Both the position numbers and the translations under genes were made by a program. Below are positions 16,590 to 25,402 of a DNA stretch of 64,000 nt, in pieces. Each line of letters begins with the position of its first letter. Position 1 is the stretch's first letter. Source of the stretch: Clostridium bornimense (GTDB lineage Bacteria; Bacillota; Clostridia; Clostridiales; Clostridiaceae); NCBI RefSeq assembly GCF_000577895.1, contig NZ_HG917869.1, positions 558,001 through 622,000 on the forward strand, given 5' to 3'. The notes beneath the pieces were generated by a model that saw only the letters and a list, made by a program, of their open reading frames with translations, made no database searches and had not been told where the DNA came from.

Positions 16590-16789
16590 AGTGTAACTAA
16601 AACAATATATAATTAGTGCTACTTCTTTCGTAAATATATTTATAGATATTTATTAAAAGTTCTTTTATAAAGTTAAAATTGTAATATAAATAATTTATTT
16701 ACTTTAGTTTAGTACTTAGAATACAACAGAAATATTTATCTATAAATGATATAATTTATCATATAAAATTTATTAAAAAAGGTGATTAT

Positions 16790-18190
16790 ATGGATGGAGA
16801 TATTCTAGTCTCATTTGATGATGACATATATAACAGAAAAATTATTGCTGAGCAACTAACTAAAATAATAGACTCTCAAGACGAGTCCTTAGTTATTTCT
16901 ATTGATTCTGATTGGGGAACAGGAAAAACAACTTTTATAAAAATGTGGGATAATATGTTACAGACAGAATCGTATAATGAGAAATTCTTTACATTTTATT
17001 TTAATGCTTGGGAACATGATTATGTAAGTGATCCACTTTTAGCATTGTTTTCTGAAATTCAATCTCAAATTGAAAAAAATAAAAACAAGTTATATCAAAA
17101 ACTTGATAATATTAAAGATATTATTGCACCCTTAGGAAAACATGCAACAGTAGCTGGTATAAAATTATTAACAGCAAATATATTTGACTTAAGTTATATA
17201 AATTTAAACAAATCTACTGAATCTGCATTAATAGATTTATCTCAAAAAGTTGGAGAAACTGCTATTAAGCAAATATCTGAAAGTAAAACAATTAGAAAAG
17301 AGTTTAAAGATGAAATGCATAAGCTACAACAGAATTCTAACAAAAAAATTATATTTTTTATAGATGAATTAGATAGATGTAGACCAACATTTGCTATAGA
17401 GTTATTAGAAGTTATAAAACATCTATTCAATATAGAAAAATATATTTTTGTTATAGCTATAGATAAAGAACAATTGTCTCACTCAGTTGCTACTATTTAT
17501 GGACAAGGCATGGATAGTATCGGATATCTAAGAAGGTTTTTTGATTTAGATTATAGATTACCACATATAAATATAAAAAACTATTTTAACGATAAAGTTT
17601 TTAGTATGTTAAAAGATTTTAAAAACATAGAATTGTTTGGAGTGTTTTTGAAAGAATATATATATTTAGAAAACTTTTCTTTAAGAGATATAGATAAAAC
17701 TGTTTACTATTTAAAACTATTATTACCAATAATAGATGAGTTTAATAATGATAACAACTATAAGCCAGTATATATTATAGCTATTAGCTATATATATTCT
17801 TATTTAATAACTATGAAAATTAAAGAGCCCTTAATCTATAAAAAGCTTGTTTTAGGGAATTATAATAAAAATCACCTTAATAATTATATTAAATCTATTA
17901 ATATTGAAAATTATAAAAAGAATATAAATAATTGGCATCCGAAACAAATTCAGAAGGTTATTAACCCTGTATTAAAAAAATTTTTAAGCTTAAATTTATT
18001 ACGAATACAAAATAGTGATATTAATGTATTTAGTATACCATATGATAATAGTTATTTAATTGGATTAACTAATGATAATAATGATGATTTTTTATCAGAG
18101 TATACCTTTGATTTAAAAAATTTATTTATTGATGAAAAAAAGAATATAATTTCAAAGTTAGAGTTTATAGACAATTTTCAAGATAAATAA
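16790..18190 (+). CDS. KAP-family P-loop NTPase
   Basis: 466-aa protein with the KAP NTPase layout: Walker A SDWGTGKTT (residues 40-48), FNAWEHDY near 71, a helical insert with a weakly hydrophobic stretch near 112-130, and the Walker B/KAP signature IIFFIDELDRCRPT (187-200), followed by FAIELLEVIKHLFNIE and the YLRRFFDLDYRLP block. KAP proteins are membrane-associated STAND-like ATPases, several linked to phage exclusion. Here it is a single gene between a sigma gene and a recombinase, a typical place for a defence cargo gene, but no partner effector is visible. Start ATG 16790 behind AAAGGTG. Confidence 0.85.
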   Translation: MDGDILVSFDDDIYNRKIIAEQLTKIIDSQDESLVISIDSDWGTGKTTFIKMWDNMLQTESYNEKFFTFYFNAWEHDYVSDPLLALFSEIQSQIEKNKNKLYQKLDNIKDIIAPLGKHATVAGIKLLTANIFDLSYINLNKSTESALIDLSQKVGETAIKQISESKTIRKEFKDEMHKLQQNSNKKIIFFIDELDRCRPTFAIELLEVIKHLFNIEKYIFVIAIDKEQLSHSVATIYGQGMDSIGYLRRFFDLDYRLPHINIKNYFNDKVFSMLKDFKNIELFGVFLKEYIYLENFSLRDIDKTVYYLKLLLPIIDEFNNDNNYKPVYIIAISYIYSYLITMKIKEPLIYKKLVLGNYNKNHLNNYIKSINIENYKKNINNWHPKQIQKVINPVLKKFLSLNLLRIQNSDINVFSIPYDNSYLIGLTNDNNDDFLSEYTFDLKNLFIDEKKNIISKLEFIDNFQDK

Positions 18191-18257
18191 ATTCATTGAC
18201 TTATTGTCAATTTAATAAAATATTTATAGAGCCTAAAGAAAAATTTTAGATTATAGG

Positions 18258-18302
18258 ATACAGGCATTGAGATATTAATTTCTAATGCCTGTATATTTTT
18301 TA
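18258..18302 (+). terminator. Intrinsic terminator after KAP gene
   Basis: ATACAGGCATT / AATGCCTGTAT stem followed by ATTTTTTAT. Confidence 0.8.
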
Positions 18303-18411
18303 TACAGTGTTATCTATAGATAAAATTAATATCTAATTGTAAAAATACATAATAATATAAATTATTTATACTACATATTCTTAATTTATTACTAATTCTA
18401 ATAAATACTAT

Positions 18412-19371
18412 TTATCTTCTATTCAATGGATTCCCCTCAATAGCTCTCCTAACATCTTCATCATTAACATGAGTATAAATAGATACAGTATTAAGACTTT
18501 CATGATCTAATATTCTTTGAAGTGTTCTAACATCAGTACCGTTTTTAAGAAGTAATGTAGCCATAGTATGACGTAGTTTATGAGGAGTACAATCTTCATT
18601 TATATTGGCCATACTACAATATTTTTTAATACTAAGTTGAACAGTTCTAGGGTTTAGCTTAGCACCCCTGGTGCTTATAAATAAGTAATCTTCTAAGTCA
18701 TTATTCCACTTTTTATTTCTAACTTTAAGATACTGATTTATTGAGTGTTGAGATACTTCATTAAGAAAAACTATTCTTTCCTTATTTCCTTTACCAAGTA
18801 TTTTAATAGAATCATTATAAATATCCTTGAACTTAATATTAAGAAGTTCTGATATTCTAAGTCCTAGATTAAGAAGTAATGTATAGATACAGTAATCTCT
18901 TTCTCTATTTACAGTATGGGAATAATCAATTATGTTAAGTAAATTATTAGCTTCATATTCGCTTAAATAAACAGGCATGGTTTTTGTTTTCTTAGGTGTT
19001 TTTAAATCTTCTGTAATATTGGTATCTATTGCTCCTATGTTTAATAGATATTTATAAAAAACTCTTATAGATGTTATCTTCCTAGACCTTGTAGTATTTT
19101 TATTACCTTTTGTAGTATCCAGATATTTAATAAAGTTATGGATATCTTCTATAGTAATACTATTTATAAATTTCTTATCAATATCAGCTATAGTAATATA
19201 ATCTATAGATATATTACTTAAAGATGATATCTTTTCTTTTTTCATATATCTTAAAAATAAAATTAAATCACTACAATACCCATTAACAGTTCCAGCTGCT
19301 CTTCCTTGTACTGATGTTAAGTAATGTAGGAACTCTTCTAAAATAGAAGGAAGTTTAATAGTTTCTTTCAT
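18412..19371 (-). CDS. Tyrosine recombinase/integrase (XerC/D-like)
   Basis: 319-aa site-specific recombinase. The N-terminal SAM-like core-binding domain spans about residues 8-110; the catalytic domain shows the full set Arg172 (GLRISE), Lys194, His264, Arg267 (HKLRHTMATLLL), His290 (LDHES) and Tyr299 (IYTHV). All active-site residues are present, so it is probably functional. ATG 19371 follows AGAGGTGAATC. A palindrome with TACGTGACGTA core lies 71 bp upstream. A fragment of a second copy is at 14454-14625, so this family has moved or duplicated locally. It could act on one of the repeats here; its site is unknown. Confidence 0.9.
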   Translation of the reverse strand: MKETIKLPSILEEFLHYLTSVQGRAAGTVNGYCSDLILFLRYMKKEKISSLSNISIDYITIADIDKKFINSITIEDIHNFIKYLDTTKGNKNTTRSRKITSIRVFYKYLLNIGAIDTNITEDLKTPKKTKTMPVYLSEYEANNLLNIIDYSHTVNRERDYCIYTLLLNLGLRISELLNIKFKDIYNDSIKILGKGNKERIVFLNEVSQHSINQYLKVRNKKWNNDLEDYLFISTRGAKLNPRTVQLSIKKYCSMANINEDCTPHKLRHTMATLLLKNGTDVRTLQRILDHESLNTVSIYTHVNDEDVRRAIEGNPLNRR

Positions 19372-19699
19372 TGATTCACCTCTCTATATACTATATTTTA
19401 TATAAAATCCACAATTTGAATTATAACTTTAAAATAAAATCTTACGTGACGTAACATTCAAAATACTGATTATGTAGTTTTACTTAATATATCTATATTT
19501 ATATATTAACATCCTAGAAGCTTAGTTTCTATTTTCTGTAGGTAAAAATTGTAATTACTATTTAAAATTATTTTCACATAAACAAAGTGACCTATCCATA
19601 AAAAAGAAAGATCACTTTGAATAAAATTATATTTTTTTAAAGATACATAACTCTAATAAAAAAGTTATTATTAAGAATTATTTATGATTTCCCTATGTA
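19372..19699. other. Intergenic region with palindrome and hairpin
   Basis: Contains the TTACGTGACGTAA palindrome (19442-19454) and a hairpin CAAAGTGA / TCACTTTG (19583-19619) positioned as a weak terminator for the minus-strand gene at 19700. No gene seen. Confidence 0.5.
19442..19454. repeat. Palindrome TTACGTGACGTAA, second copy of core motif
   Basis: Shares the 11-bp core and about 30 bp of gapped similarity with the element at 3766-3786, in the same orientation. Confidence 0.55.
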
Positions 19700-20233
19700 T
19701 TACCAACTACCATACATAGGAATAGAGTTATAACCAGAAGCCACGCTTAGTCCAGTGTCTACAAAACCATAGTTTACGCCATCACCGGTAACTTTAACCC
19801 AGCCTCCTTTTGAACTCTCAACATACTCAATACATTTCCAATCAGGATGACTATTACCAGATATATTATCATTACAAGCCACGCGACAGTTTGCAGCTAC
19901 GGCTCCCCATTTTGTACCACTAGCGGTGTAAACATTACGTAAATTACGCATTTTAAAAGTTTTGTATTTGGTATTATTAATAGTTGCTGTTCCATAAGGA
20001 TATTCAGTACAATTTACCAGAGAATTGTTTGGTGGATCAATAATGAAACCATAAGAAAGAGAACCTTCAGAATTTAGAAAAAGTATGTGACAATAATAGT
20101 TATCTCCACCCCAATTTCTATCGTAGCCAAAAGCTTCACGATTATAGATTGAACCAATTTTTTTTGTTTTATTTGTATCACTATATACAGGAATAGTCAG
20201 TCCACTTTTATTAATACAAAAAGTATTTGCCAT
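19700..20233 (-). CDS. Leaderless protein with two SH3-like lobes
   Basis: 177-aa protein of unrecognised family. Two halves each look like a small beta-barrel (SH3-like): INKSGLTIPVYSDTNKTKKIGSIY … YGFI near residues 7-63, and MRNLRNVYTASGTKWGAVAANCRVA … GGWVKVTGDGVNYGFVDTG near 95-160, a pattern of cell-wall-binding SH3 domains with Gly/Trp/Tyr-rich strands and four cysteines. It has no signal peptide or membrane helix. Start ATG 20233 behind AAAGGAGA. A perfect TTTACA-N16-CTTTTT motif lies 49-76 bp upstream, identical in spacing to that of the 704-aa cell-wall protein, so both are probably read by the same TcdR-type sigma factor and released by the holin (inference). Confidence 0.65.
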   Translation of the reverse strand: MANTFCINKSGLTIPVYSDTNKTKKIGSIYNREAFGYDRNWGGDNYYCHILFLNSEGSLSYGFIIDPPNNSLVNCTEYPYGTATINNTKYKTFKMRNLRNVYTASGTKWGAVAANCRVACNDNISGNSHPDWKCIEYVESSKGGWVKVTGDGVNYGFVDTGLSVASGYNSIPMYGSW

Positions 20234-20281
20234 TATATTATCTCCTTTCTAGTTTTATTTATAATTGATTACTTAATATAT

Positions 20282-20309
20282 AAAAAGAAACTATTATTAA
20301 ATTTGTAAA
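20282..20309 (-). promoter_or_regulatory. TcdR-type promoter motif before 177-aa gene
   Basis: Minus strand TTTACA (20309-20304), 16-nt spacer, CTTTTT (20287-20282). Exact match in both boxes and spacing to the motif at 25320-25293. Confidence 0.65.
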
Positions 20310-20350
20310 CACGAAAAGAAATTTATTTTTATCACAGTTTTATTTTTAGG

Positions 20351-20484
20351 GCTTTTATTGGTATACCTAAGATACAACTACCAGAAAATTTTAATGAAAT
20401 AGTAAAAAGATAGAGCTCTGGTGAGATTACTACTGTTAAGGCTATGGAGCTAACGTGATTGAAAAAGACTACTTTGTTATAATA
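20351..20484 (+). pseudogene. Serine recombinase C-terminal remnant
   Basis: Plus strand reads FIGIPKIQLPENFNEIVKR, stop, SSGEITTVKAMELT, stop, LKKTT, which is the linker plus helix-turn-helix end of resolvase/invertase serine recombinases (normally …LPxNF…W..GEITavkAmeltgLkkttFYRrv). Stops at three places show decay. It lies just upstream of segment B. Confidence 0.75.
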
Positions 20485-20609
20485 TAGTTAAGGATGCATC
20501 ATCCAAAAATTAATCTTATTGTTAAAAATTTATATTGTTGTGTTGAATTTTTTGTAATTTTGTTTAATACTTAAATAAGTATACTATATTGGGGAGAAAG
20601 GATTGTATT

Positions 20610-21572
20610 ATGAAAAGCACTAATAAATTAAATTTAAAAAATAAGCATTTTATGCCCCATTGGAAATCTATTACTGCAATAATTGTAACCTTAACATTAT
20701 TAATAATAGGATGCATATTATTTATTAGTGATAGCAAAGTTGGAACTTATATTTCAATAAGACTATTTCATTCAAAAAATGTAACTATTGAACTAAGTGA
20801 TGATAATATTTATGATAATGGACTTAATAATATTATTAATGATATTTCTAAAAAAATTACTTTACCTAAAGAACTCTATATTTCTGATGACTTTAAAATT
20901 CTTTTTGACTCTGATGGCACAATCACTTCTATAAATGGTTTACTATATGGAAAAAATAAAAATAATTCTACAGATAGCTTTTTGATAAGCTACAACAAAA
21001 ATAAATCAAAAGATTTAAATGTGTATCTAAACAAAAAAGTTGATGATAATTATGAGAAAAAATATAGTATCGACCCCCTAATTAACTCTCTTAAAGTTAT
21101 TCCTCTAAGATATTCTGTTGGTAACTGTAATGAAACAGAATTCGAAATACTCTATTCCGGTGAAAAAGAATGGGATGCTGATACTAAAGGTATTATATAC
21201 ATAAATTCTCAAGGTGAAACTAAAGAGCTTATAAATCCATCACCATCAAAAATAACAGGATATACTGTTTCTGTATTTGTTCCTAATAAAGAAGAAAAAT
21301 ATACACCTCTTAAATATACTCTTGTCGATAAAATTGATAATGTTGATGGTGAAATTACTACTGAAATATATCGTAGTGATTTATTAACTTTTAATAAAAA
21401 CAAGGCTAAGACATTAGATAAGTATACTATTGAATTTAAATTAAATGATGATATAACATATGATTTAAAAGCTGGAGACTATCTACCTTATCAGAATGAT
21501 CCATATAATGACGGTATACTTGAGGTTAGAAGTTATGGATTATTAATGAAGATACTAAAAAATCATCATTAA
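20610..21572 (+). CDS. Membrane-anchored Asp-box (sialidase-like) protein, N-terminal part, copy B
   Basis: 320-aa frame almost identical to 3911-4873 (differences such as Cys14 to Phe and one Asp to Asn). One transmembrane helix near residues 20-44, hydrophilic outer part, no recognised enzyme motif. The start is placed at ATG 20610, matching copy A, rather than at an in-frame TTG at 20589 that precedes the GAGAAAGG site. It carries the same frameshift as copy A, with the Asp-box part continuing in the -1 frame. Near-identity down to silent positions suggests recent gene conversion. Confidence 0.7.
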   Translation: MKSTNKLNLKNKHFMPHWKSITAIIVTLTLLIIGCILFISDSKVGTYISIRLFHSKNVTIELSDDNIYDNGLNNIINDISKKITLPKELYISDDFKILFDSDGTITSINGLLYGKNKNNSTDSFLISYNKNKSKDLNVYLNKKVDDNYEKKYSIDPLINSLKVIPLRYSVGNCNETEFEILYSGEKEWDADTKGIIYINSQGETKELINPSPSKITGYTVSVFVPNKEEKYTPLKYTLVDKIDNVDGEITTEIYRSDLLTFNKNKAKTLDKYTIEFKLNDDITYDLKAGDYLPYQNDPYNDGILEVRSYGLLMKILKNHH

Positions 21573-21583
21573 TTAATGATGAT

Positions 21584-21949
21584 GTGTTTGATGCTAATAT
21601 TTCAGACGCTCAAAATATCTTTTTCTTAGATGAAAATGTTGGATTTGCACTATCTTATTATATAGACGGAAGCTACAAAAAAGGGAAATTATATCGAACA
21701 GAAGATGGCGGTAAAACATTTGAAAAAGTTGATTTATCTAATATTCAAGACGAATCAATAACTGATGAAGATTGTTCTATAAGACTTATGGGCATCCCTT
21801 ATGAAGAAAATGGGGCGCTATTTATGAAATTTATTTATAGTAAGAATCAAATATATAGAGGTTACGTACTTTGCAAATCTAGCGATAAAGGTATAACATG
21901 GAGTATTAATAAAATTATACCTGAATATACTATACAAAATAAATCTTAA
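21584..21949 (+). pseudogene. Asp-box (BNR-like) C-terminal part, copy B
   Basis: Detached C-terminal part with Asp-boxes TEDGGKTF and SSDKGITW, differing from copy A by two residues near the end. It lacks its own ribosome binding site; the -1 frame remains open upstream through SSLINDD. Probably the tail of the frameshifted gene. Confidence 0.6.
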
Positions 21950-22037
21950 ATTCTCTATATTTTAGATTTTTAATATTCGTTACGAACACATTTAGTTTTC
22001 TATCAAATATTATGACTACATTATACAAGGAGGTCAT

Positions 22038-22556
22038 ATGAATATTAAGTTTAAAGTTACACAACAAGATTTTATCAAATTTCATATCGATAACTTTTTA
22101 TCTAGTAAGTTATTCAAAACCTTACTAATACGCTGTTATATATATTTTTTTCTAATATATATAACATTAAATATAATTTTCAAAAGTACTCTATTTACTA
22201 TAATATATTTTGGTATATTAATAATACTTTATAAATTTCTATCGATACTCCTTAGTAAATTGATGTATAAATTCTTAACTAAATATACTATAAAAGAAGA
22301 AAAACAATATCTCTTTGAAACAACTAATATAACATTACAAGATAGTTCTATGATTATAACTACTAAATATAGTACTAGAATTCTTAAGTTAGAAAATATA
22401 AAAGAGATTTTATCAAATAAGAGTTTTATTTGTATAAAATTTAATACACAAGACTCTATTTTGTTCTCATATGATATCGAAAACTCAGGAGAATTTATTG
22501 ACAGCATTTTAAAAGTTACAAATCTACAAATTAAAAAAATATCAGGAGGTAAGTAA
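22038..22556 (+). CDS. YcxB-like membrane protein, first of pair, copy B
   Basis: Intact 172-aa version of the gene split by IS66 in copy A. Two transmembrane helices (about 30-75), then a beta-rich cytoplasmic part (FETTNITLQDSSMIITTKYSTRILKLENIKEILSN … FSYDIENSGEFIDSI) as in YcxB-like proteins. The leader up to ATGAATATT is nearly identical to copy A, but the protein is only about half identical, so a sharp recombination boundary lies at the start codon. Start ATG 22038 behind AAGGAGG; stop overlaps the next start (TAATG). Function unknown. Confidence 0.8.
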   Translation: MNIKFKVTQQDFIKFHIDNFLSSKLFKTLLIRCYIYFFLIYITLNIIFKSTLFTIIYFGILIILYKFLSILLSKLMYKFLTKYTIKEEKQYLFETTNITLQDSSMIITTKYSTRILKLENIKEILSNKSFICIKFNTQDSILFSYDIENSGEFIDSILKVTNLQIKKISGGK

Positions 22557-23083
22557 TGAAGATAAATTATCAACTAAGTAAAAGTCAAGTTATGCGACTA
22601 GCAAATTACTTTATTACTCCTTCAATAATATCAAAATTAACAATATTAATTCTATCTTTGATTTTACCCATATACATTCCAATTATGTGTTTATTATCAG
22701 AATATAGTAAATCTATATCTTTGGAAATAAGTGATATTATTGATAATATATTAGTTCTATTTATATCCTATTGGATCATAAAAAAACTTTTACCCTTTGG
22801 ATTAAATCTACTTTATAGAAAGATCTTAAATAATACTACTTATAGTTATATATTCTCAGTAATTTATATAGAAATTACTGAGACCCACATAAAATATAGT
22901 AATGAATATATGGAAGAAATAATAGATATGACTTCAATTATATCTATTGATGAAATATACGATTTCCTTATTATTAAAACTAATTGTAGAAATAATTTAT
23001 TTATTCCTTTAGATGCCATTAAAGATAAAGATATCTTCATACACTTAATTACTGATAAAGGAAATTTAGAAAATAATAATTAA
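22556..23083 (+). CDS. YcxB-like membrane protein, second of pair, copy B
   Basis: 175-aa protein, paralogue of 8424-8984. Two hydrophobic helices near residues 28-50 and 60-85 and a C-terminal YcxB-like region (YIEITETHIKYSNEYMEEIIDMTSIISIDEIYDFLII … LFIPLDAI). Translationally coupled to the preceding gene by a TAATG overlap, AGGAGG just upstream. Ends before a perfect hairpin shared with the convergent cell-wall gene. Confidence 0.8.
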   Translation: MKINYQLSKSQVMRLANYFITPSIISKLTILILSLILPIYIPIMCLLSEYSKSISLEISDIIDNILVLFISYWIIKKLLPFGLNLLYRKILNNTTYSYIFSVIYIEITETHIKYSNEYMEEIIDMTSIISIDEIYDFLIIKTNCRNNLFIPLDAIKDKDIFIHLITDKGNLENNN

Positions 23084-23097
23084 TTATTGTTATAGAT

Positions 23098-23133
23098 AAT
23101 ATTTCACTAGACAATGACATCTAGTGAAATATT
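23098..23133. terminator. Bidirectional hairpin between convergent genes, copy B
   Basis: AATATTTCACTAGA / TCTAGTGAAATATT perfect 14-bp arms, 8-nt loop. Confidence 0.75.
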
Positions 23134-23141
23134 AATGTAAT

Positions 23142-25256
23142 CTATTTAAACAATACAATCAACGTAAGTACTATTGAAATAATTGCTTCAATAGGTGCAT
23201 ATGCTACTATTAAAAAAAATGCAATTGCTAGGACTACTAAAACTAAAATTTTTTCTATTAATTCTATCAAGTCTTCAACAGCAGATTTAACCACCTCTTC
23301 AACATAATCTTCTAACTTATCCTTATCTATAGTTATAATCATCATTTTAGAAACATTAATTGCTTTCTTATTTATTGTTTTGCTTTTTACTTGTTCTATT
23401 TTTATTTTTATTTCTCCTGTTGTTGCATCAACTTCAGCTGCAACTTTTAAATCGCAATTACCAAAGCTTAATAATGTTTTCTTTAGCTCTATATTCGCAT
23501 CTGCACTTAGCGTTAATTCTAATTTTTCTAAAGCACTTGCTAATGTAACTCCTGAAATTTCTCTAACCTCACCATCATTAATATTTATTGTGGCATAGTT
23601 ACCAGAAATCTGTTCTTCTAAGGCATTTCGTACAGAAATTTTAATAGCATCTGATGAAAAAACAGTTGTAGTTTTCTCATACTCAGTTACATTAAAACCT
23701 AATATATCTATTATTGTAGATACATTTTCTAAATCAAAATCTTGTACATGGTCACATCCAGTATCTAACCCTGATGCTATATTATTATCAAGTGCATACT
23801 TAGTTCCTCCTACAGTATAATTATTTTCTGCAATTTGGTCAAACGCCCAATTTTTAGGCAATGGATATCCAAGGTTGGCTGCAAATCCACTAGACATATC
23901 ACATACAAAACTAGTAGGTGTATATCCCAATGCATATAATCTGCTACAAGCATATCTTGGTGCATATACTCCAATCTCATAACAATTATCCAATGTTTCA
24001 AATGTAGCTTGTACTGCTTCAAAATATGGAATTACTCTTGATGATATATCATCTTCATTAACATCGCAATCAACTCCAAAATATATTGTAGTGCCCTCTG
24101 GAATTCCAATTGTTTTAGCTGCAATTACTGCATGTAATGCATCACGTTCACCATTAGCTTCAGTAAACCATTCTGCCTCATATCCATATACTTCGTATAT
24201 TGGTACTACATTAAATCCATGATCTATTATTAATTTAAATTCACTAGGCTTCATTGCATATTTACCAGTTAAATATCTACCTATTGTAGTATATCCTTTA
24301 GCTGAAATATCATTTGCTATTTCATCAGTTATTGTATCTGATGTATCGCAACATGTTCCTTTTCTATCAGGATCACCAGTGCTTGTCACTAATGAGGCCC
24401 AAGTTTGTTTTCCTACATATCCATCTACATCAAGTGCAACAAATTTTTGAAAGTTTGTTACTGCAAGTTTTGTATGAATACCAAAGTAGCCTGTAAATCC
24501 TGTAGGATCATATCCATTACAATATAAAGCATATTGAAGTAATTTTACAAAGTTATTTTCCGATCCAACTTGTAAAAAGGGAAATGACTCTCTAGTCTGA
24601 GGTCCTACAAAACCAGTTGGTTCATCAATTCCTTCTTCTATCTGAATAGCATATATTAATCCCTTATTGGTATTTCTACCGTATATACCATCACAAGGGA
24701 TTAATCCAAGATCATCATTAAAATATTTATTAGAGCTATAATCCCTATTTATTGCTTGTTGTATTTCTTGTATTTTTTTATCAGCATCAACTCTATACTC
24801 AAGCAATCTAAATGCATCCATGCTTAATAATGCTCTCATTATCGTTACATCTACTACACCATCACAATTAGTTAATCCAGCATCAGTTTGAAGCTCTATT
24901 ATTGAAGCTTTAGTTCCTTCTCCAAAATAACCAGTAAACCCTCCAGGATTATATCCCTTACACCATAATGCACCTTGAATAATACCAATTTGCTGCCTAA
25001 TACTATTTGCTTCAAGAGATAAATCATCTTCACTAGGATTAGAATCAATTGATAATGGCTTAAAAAGACTTCTTGTAGTTGGTCCAAAATTATCTGAAGT
25101 TTGCTCAATACCTAGTTCTATTTGTAATGCTCTTGTTAAACCGTAAATTGTTTCCCAGCTTGTAATTCCATTCTCTTCAATTTCATTATATCCAACTTTA
25201 CCCATATAATTAATATTTAACCATTGTTGAACTTTCTTTACCATTTCATCTGCCAT
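23142..25256 (-). CDS. Leaderless peptidoglycan-binding / DUF1906 glycoside-hydrolase-like protein with hydrophobic C-terminus
   Basis: 704-aa multidomain protein without a signal peptide. Residues about 1-300 hold repeated peptidoglycan-binding-type units (GYNPGGFTGYFGEGTKASIIELQ, GYDPTGFTGYFGIHTKLAVTNFQ, GYVGKQTW). Residues about 300-525 match the DUF1906 (Rv2525c-like, TIM-barrel glycoside hydrolase-like) domain: GYTTIGRYLTG, GFNVVPIYE, IYFGVDCDVNED, YEIGVYAPRYACSRLY, WAFDQIAENN, DHVQDFD. Residues 535-650 are a beta/alpha region found also in the copy A remnant, and 660-704 form two hydrophobic helices. A TTTACA-N16-CTTTTT promoter motif precedes it, and its divergent neighbour in copy A is a TcdR-type sigma gene. 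A cell-wall-active product released by the holin is the likely reading. Confidence 0.85.
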   Translation of the reverse strand: MADEMVKKVQQWLNINYMGKVGYNEIEENGITSWETIYGLTRALQIELGIEQTSDNFGPTTRSLFKPLSIDSNPSEDDLSLEANSIRQQIGIIQGALWCKGYNPGGFTGYFGEGTKASIIELQTDAGLTNCDGVVDVTIMRALLSMDAFRLLEYRVDADKKIQEIQQAINRDYSSNKYFNDDLGLIPCDGIYGRNTNKGLIYAIQIEEGIDEPTGFVGPQTRESFPFLQVGSENNFVKLLQYALYCNGYDPTGFTGYFGIHTKLAVTNFQKFVALDVDGYVGKQTWASLVTSTGDPDRKGTCCDTSDTITDEIANDISAKGYTTIGRYLTGKYAMKPSEFKLIIDHGFNVVPIYEVYGYEAEWFTEANGERDALHAVIAAKTIGIPEGTTIYFGVDCDVNEDDISSRVIPYFEAVQATFETLDNCYEIGVYAPRYACSRLYALGYTPTSFVCDMSSGFAANLGYPLPKNWAFDQIAENNYTVGGTKYALDNNIASGLDTGCDHVQDFDLENVSTIIDILGFNVTEYEKTTTVFSSDAIKISVRNALEEQISGNYATININDGEVREISGVTLASALEKLELTLSADANIELKKTLLSFGNCDLKVAAEVDATTGEIKIKIEQVKSKTINKKAINVSKMMIITIDKDKLEDYVEEVVKSAVEDLIELIEKILVLVVLAIAFFLIVAYAPIEAIISIVLTLIVLFK

Positions 25257-25292
25257 AAAAGTACCTCTTTTCTTAATTATTATTTATATAAG

Positions 25293-25320
25293 AAAAAGAA
25301 CTTTAGAATGGTTTTGTAAA
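25293..25320 (-). promoter_or_regulatory. TcdR-type promoter motif before 704-aa gene
   Basis: Minus strand TTTACA (25320-25315), 16-nt spacer, CTTTTT (25298-25293), 37 nt before the start codon. Confidence 0.65.
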
Positions 25321-25351
25321 TCTTCATCTAAAATATTGTTAACATAAATAA

Positions 25352-25402
25352 AAAAACTGTTATAAAACTAACTTTCTAGTTAGAGATTGTAACAGTTCTT
25401 TT
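25352..25402. repeat. Inverted repeat upstream of 704-aa gene, copy B
   Basis: AAAACTGTTATA / TGTAACAGTTCTTTTT arms with inner AACTAACTTTCTAGTTAG; counterpart of 9621-9674 and likely a terminator separating divergent units. Confidence 0.65.

Noticed and set aside
3766-19454. Calling 3766-19454 a defined integrative element
   Set aside because: The two palindromes are suggestive, but they also look like operators, and accessory genes continue to the right of the second site. Kept as a finding only.
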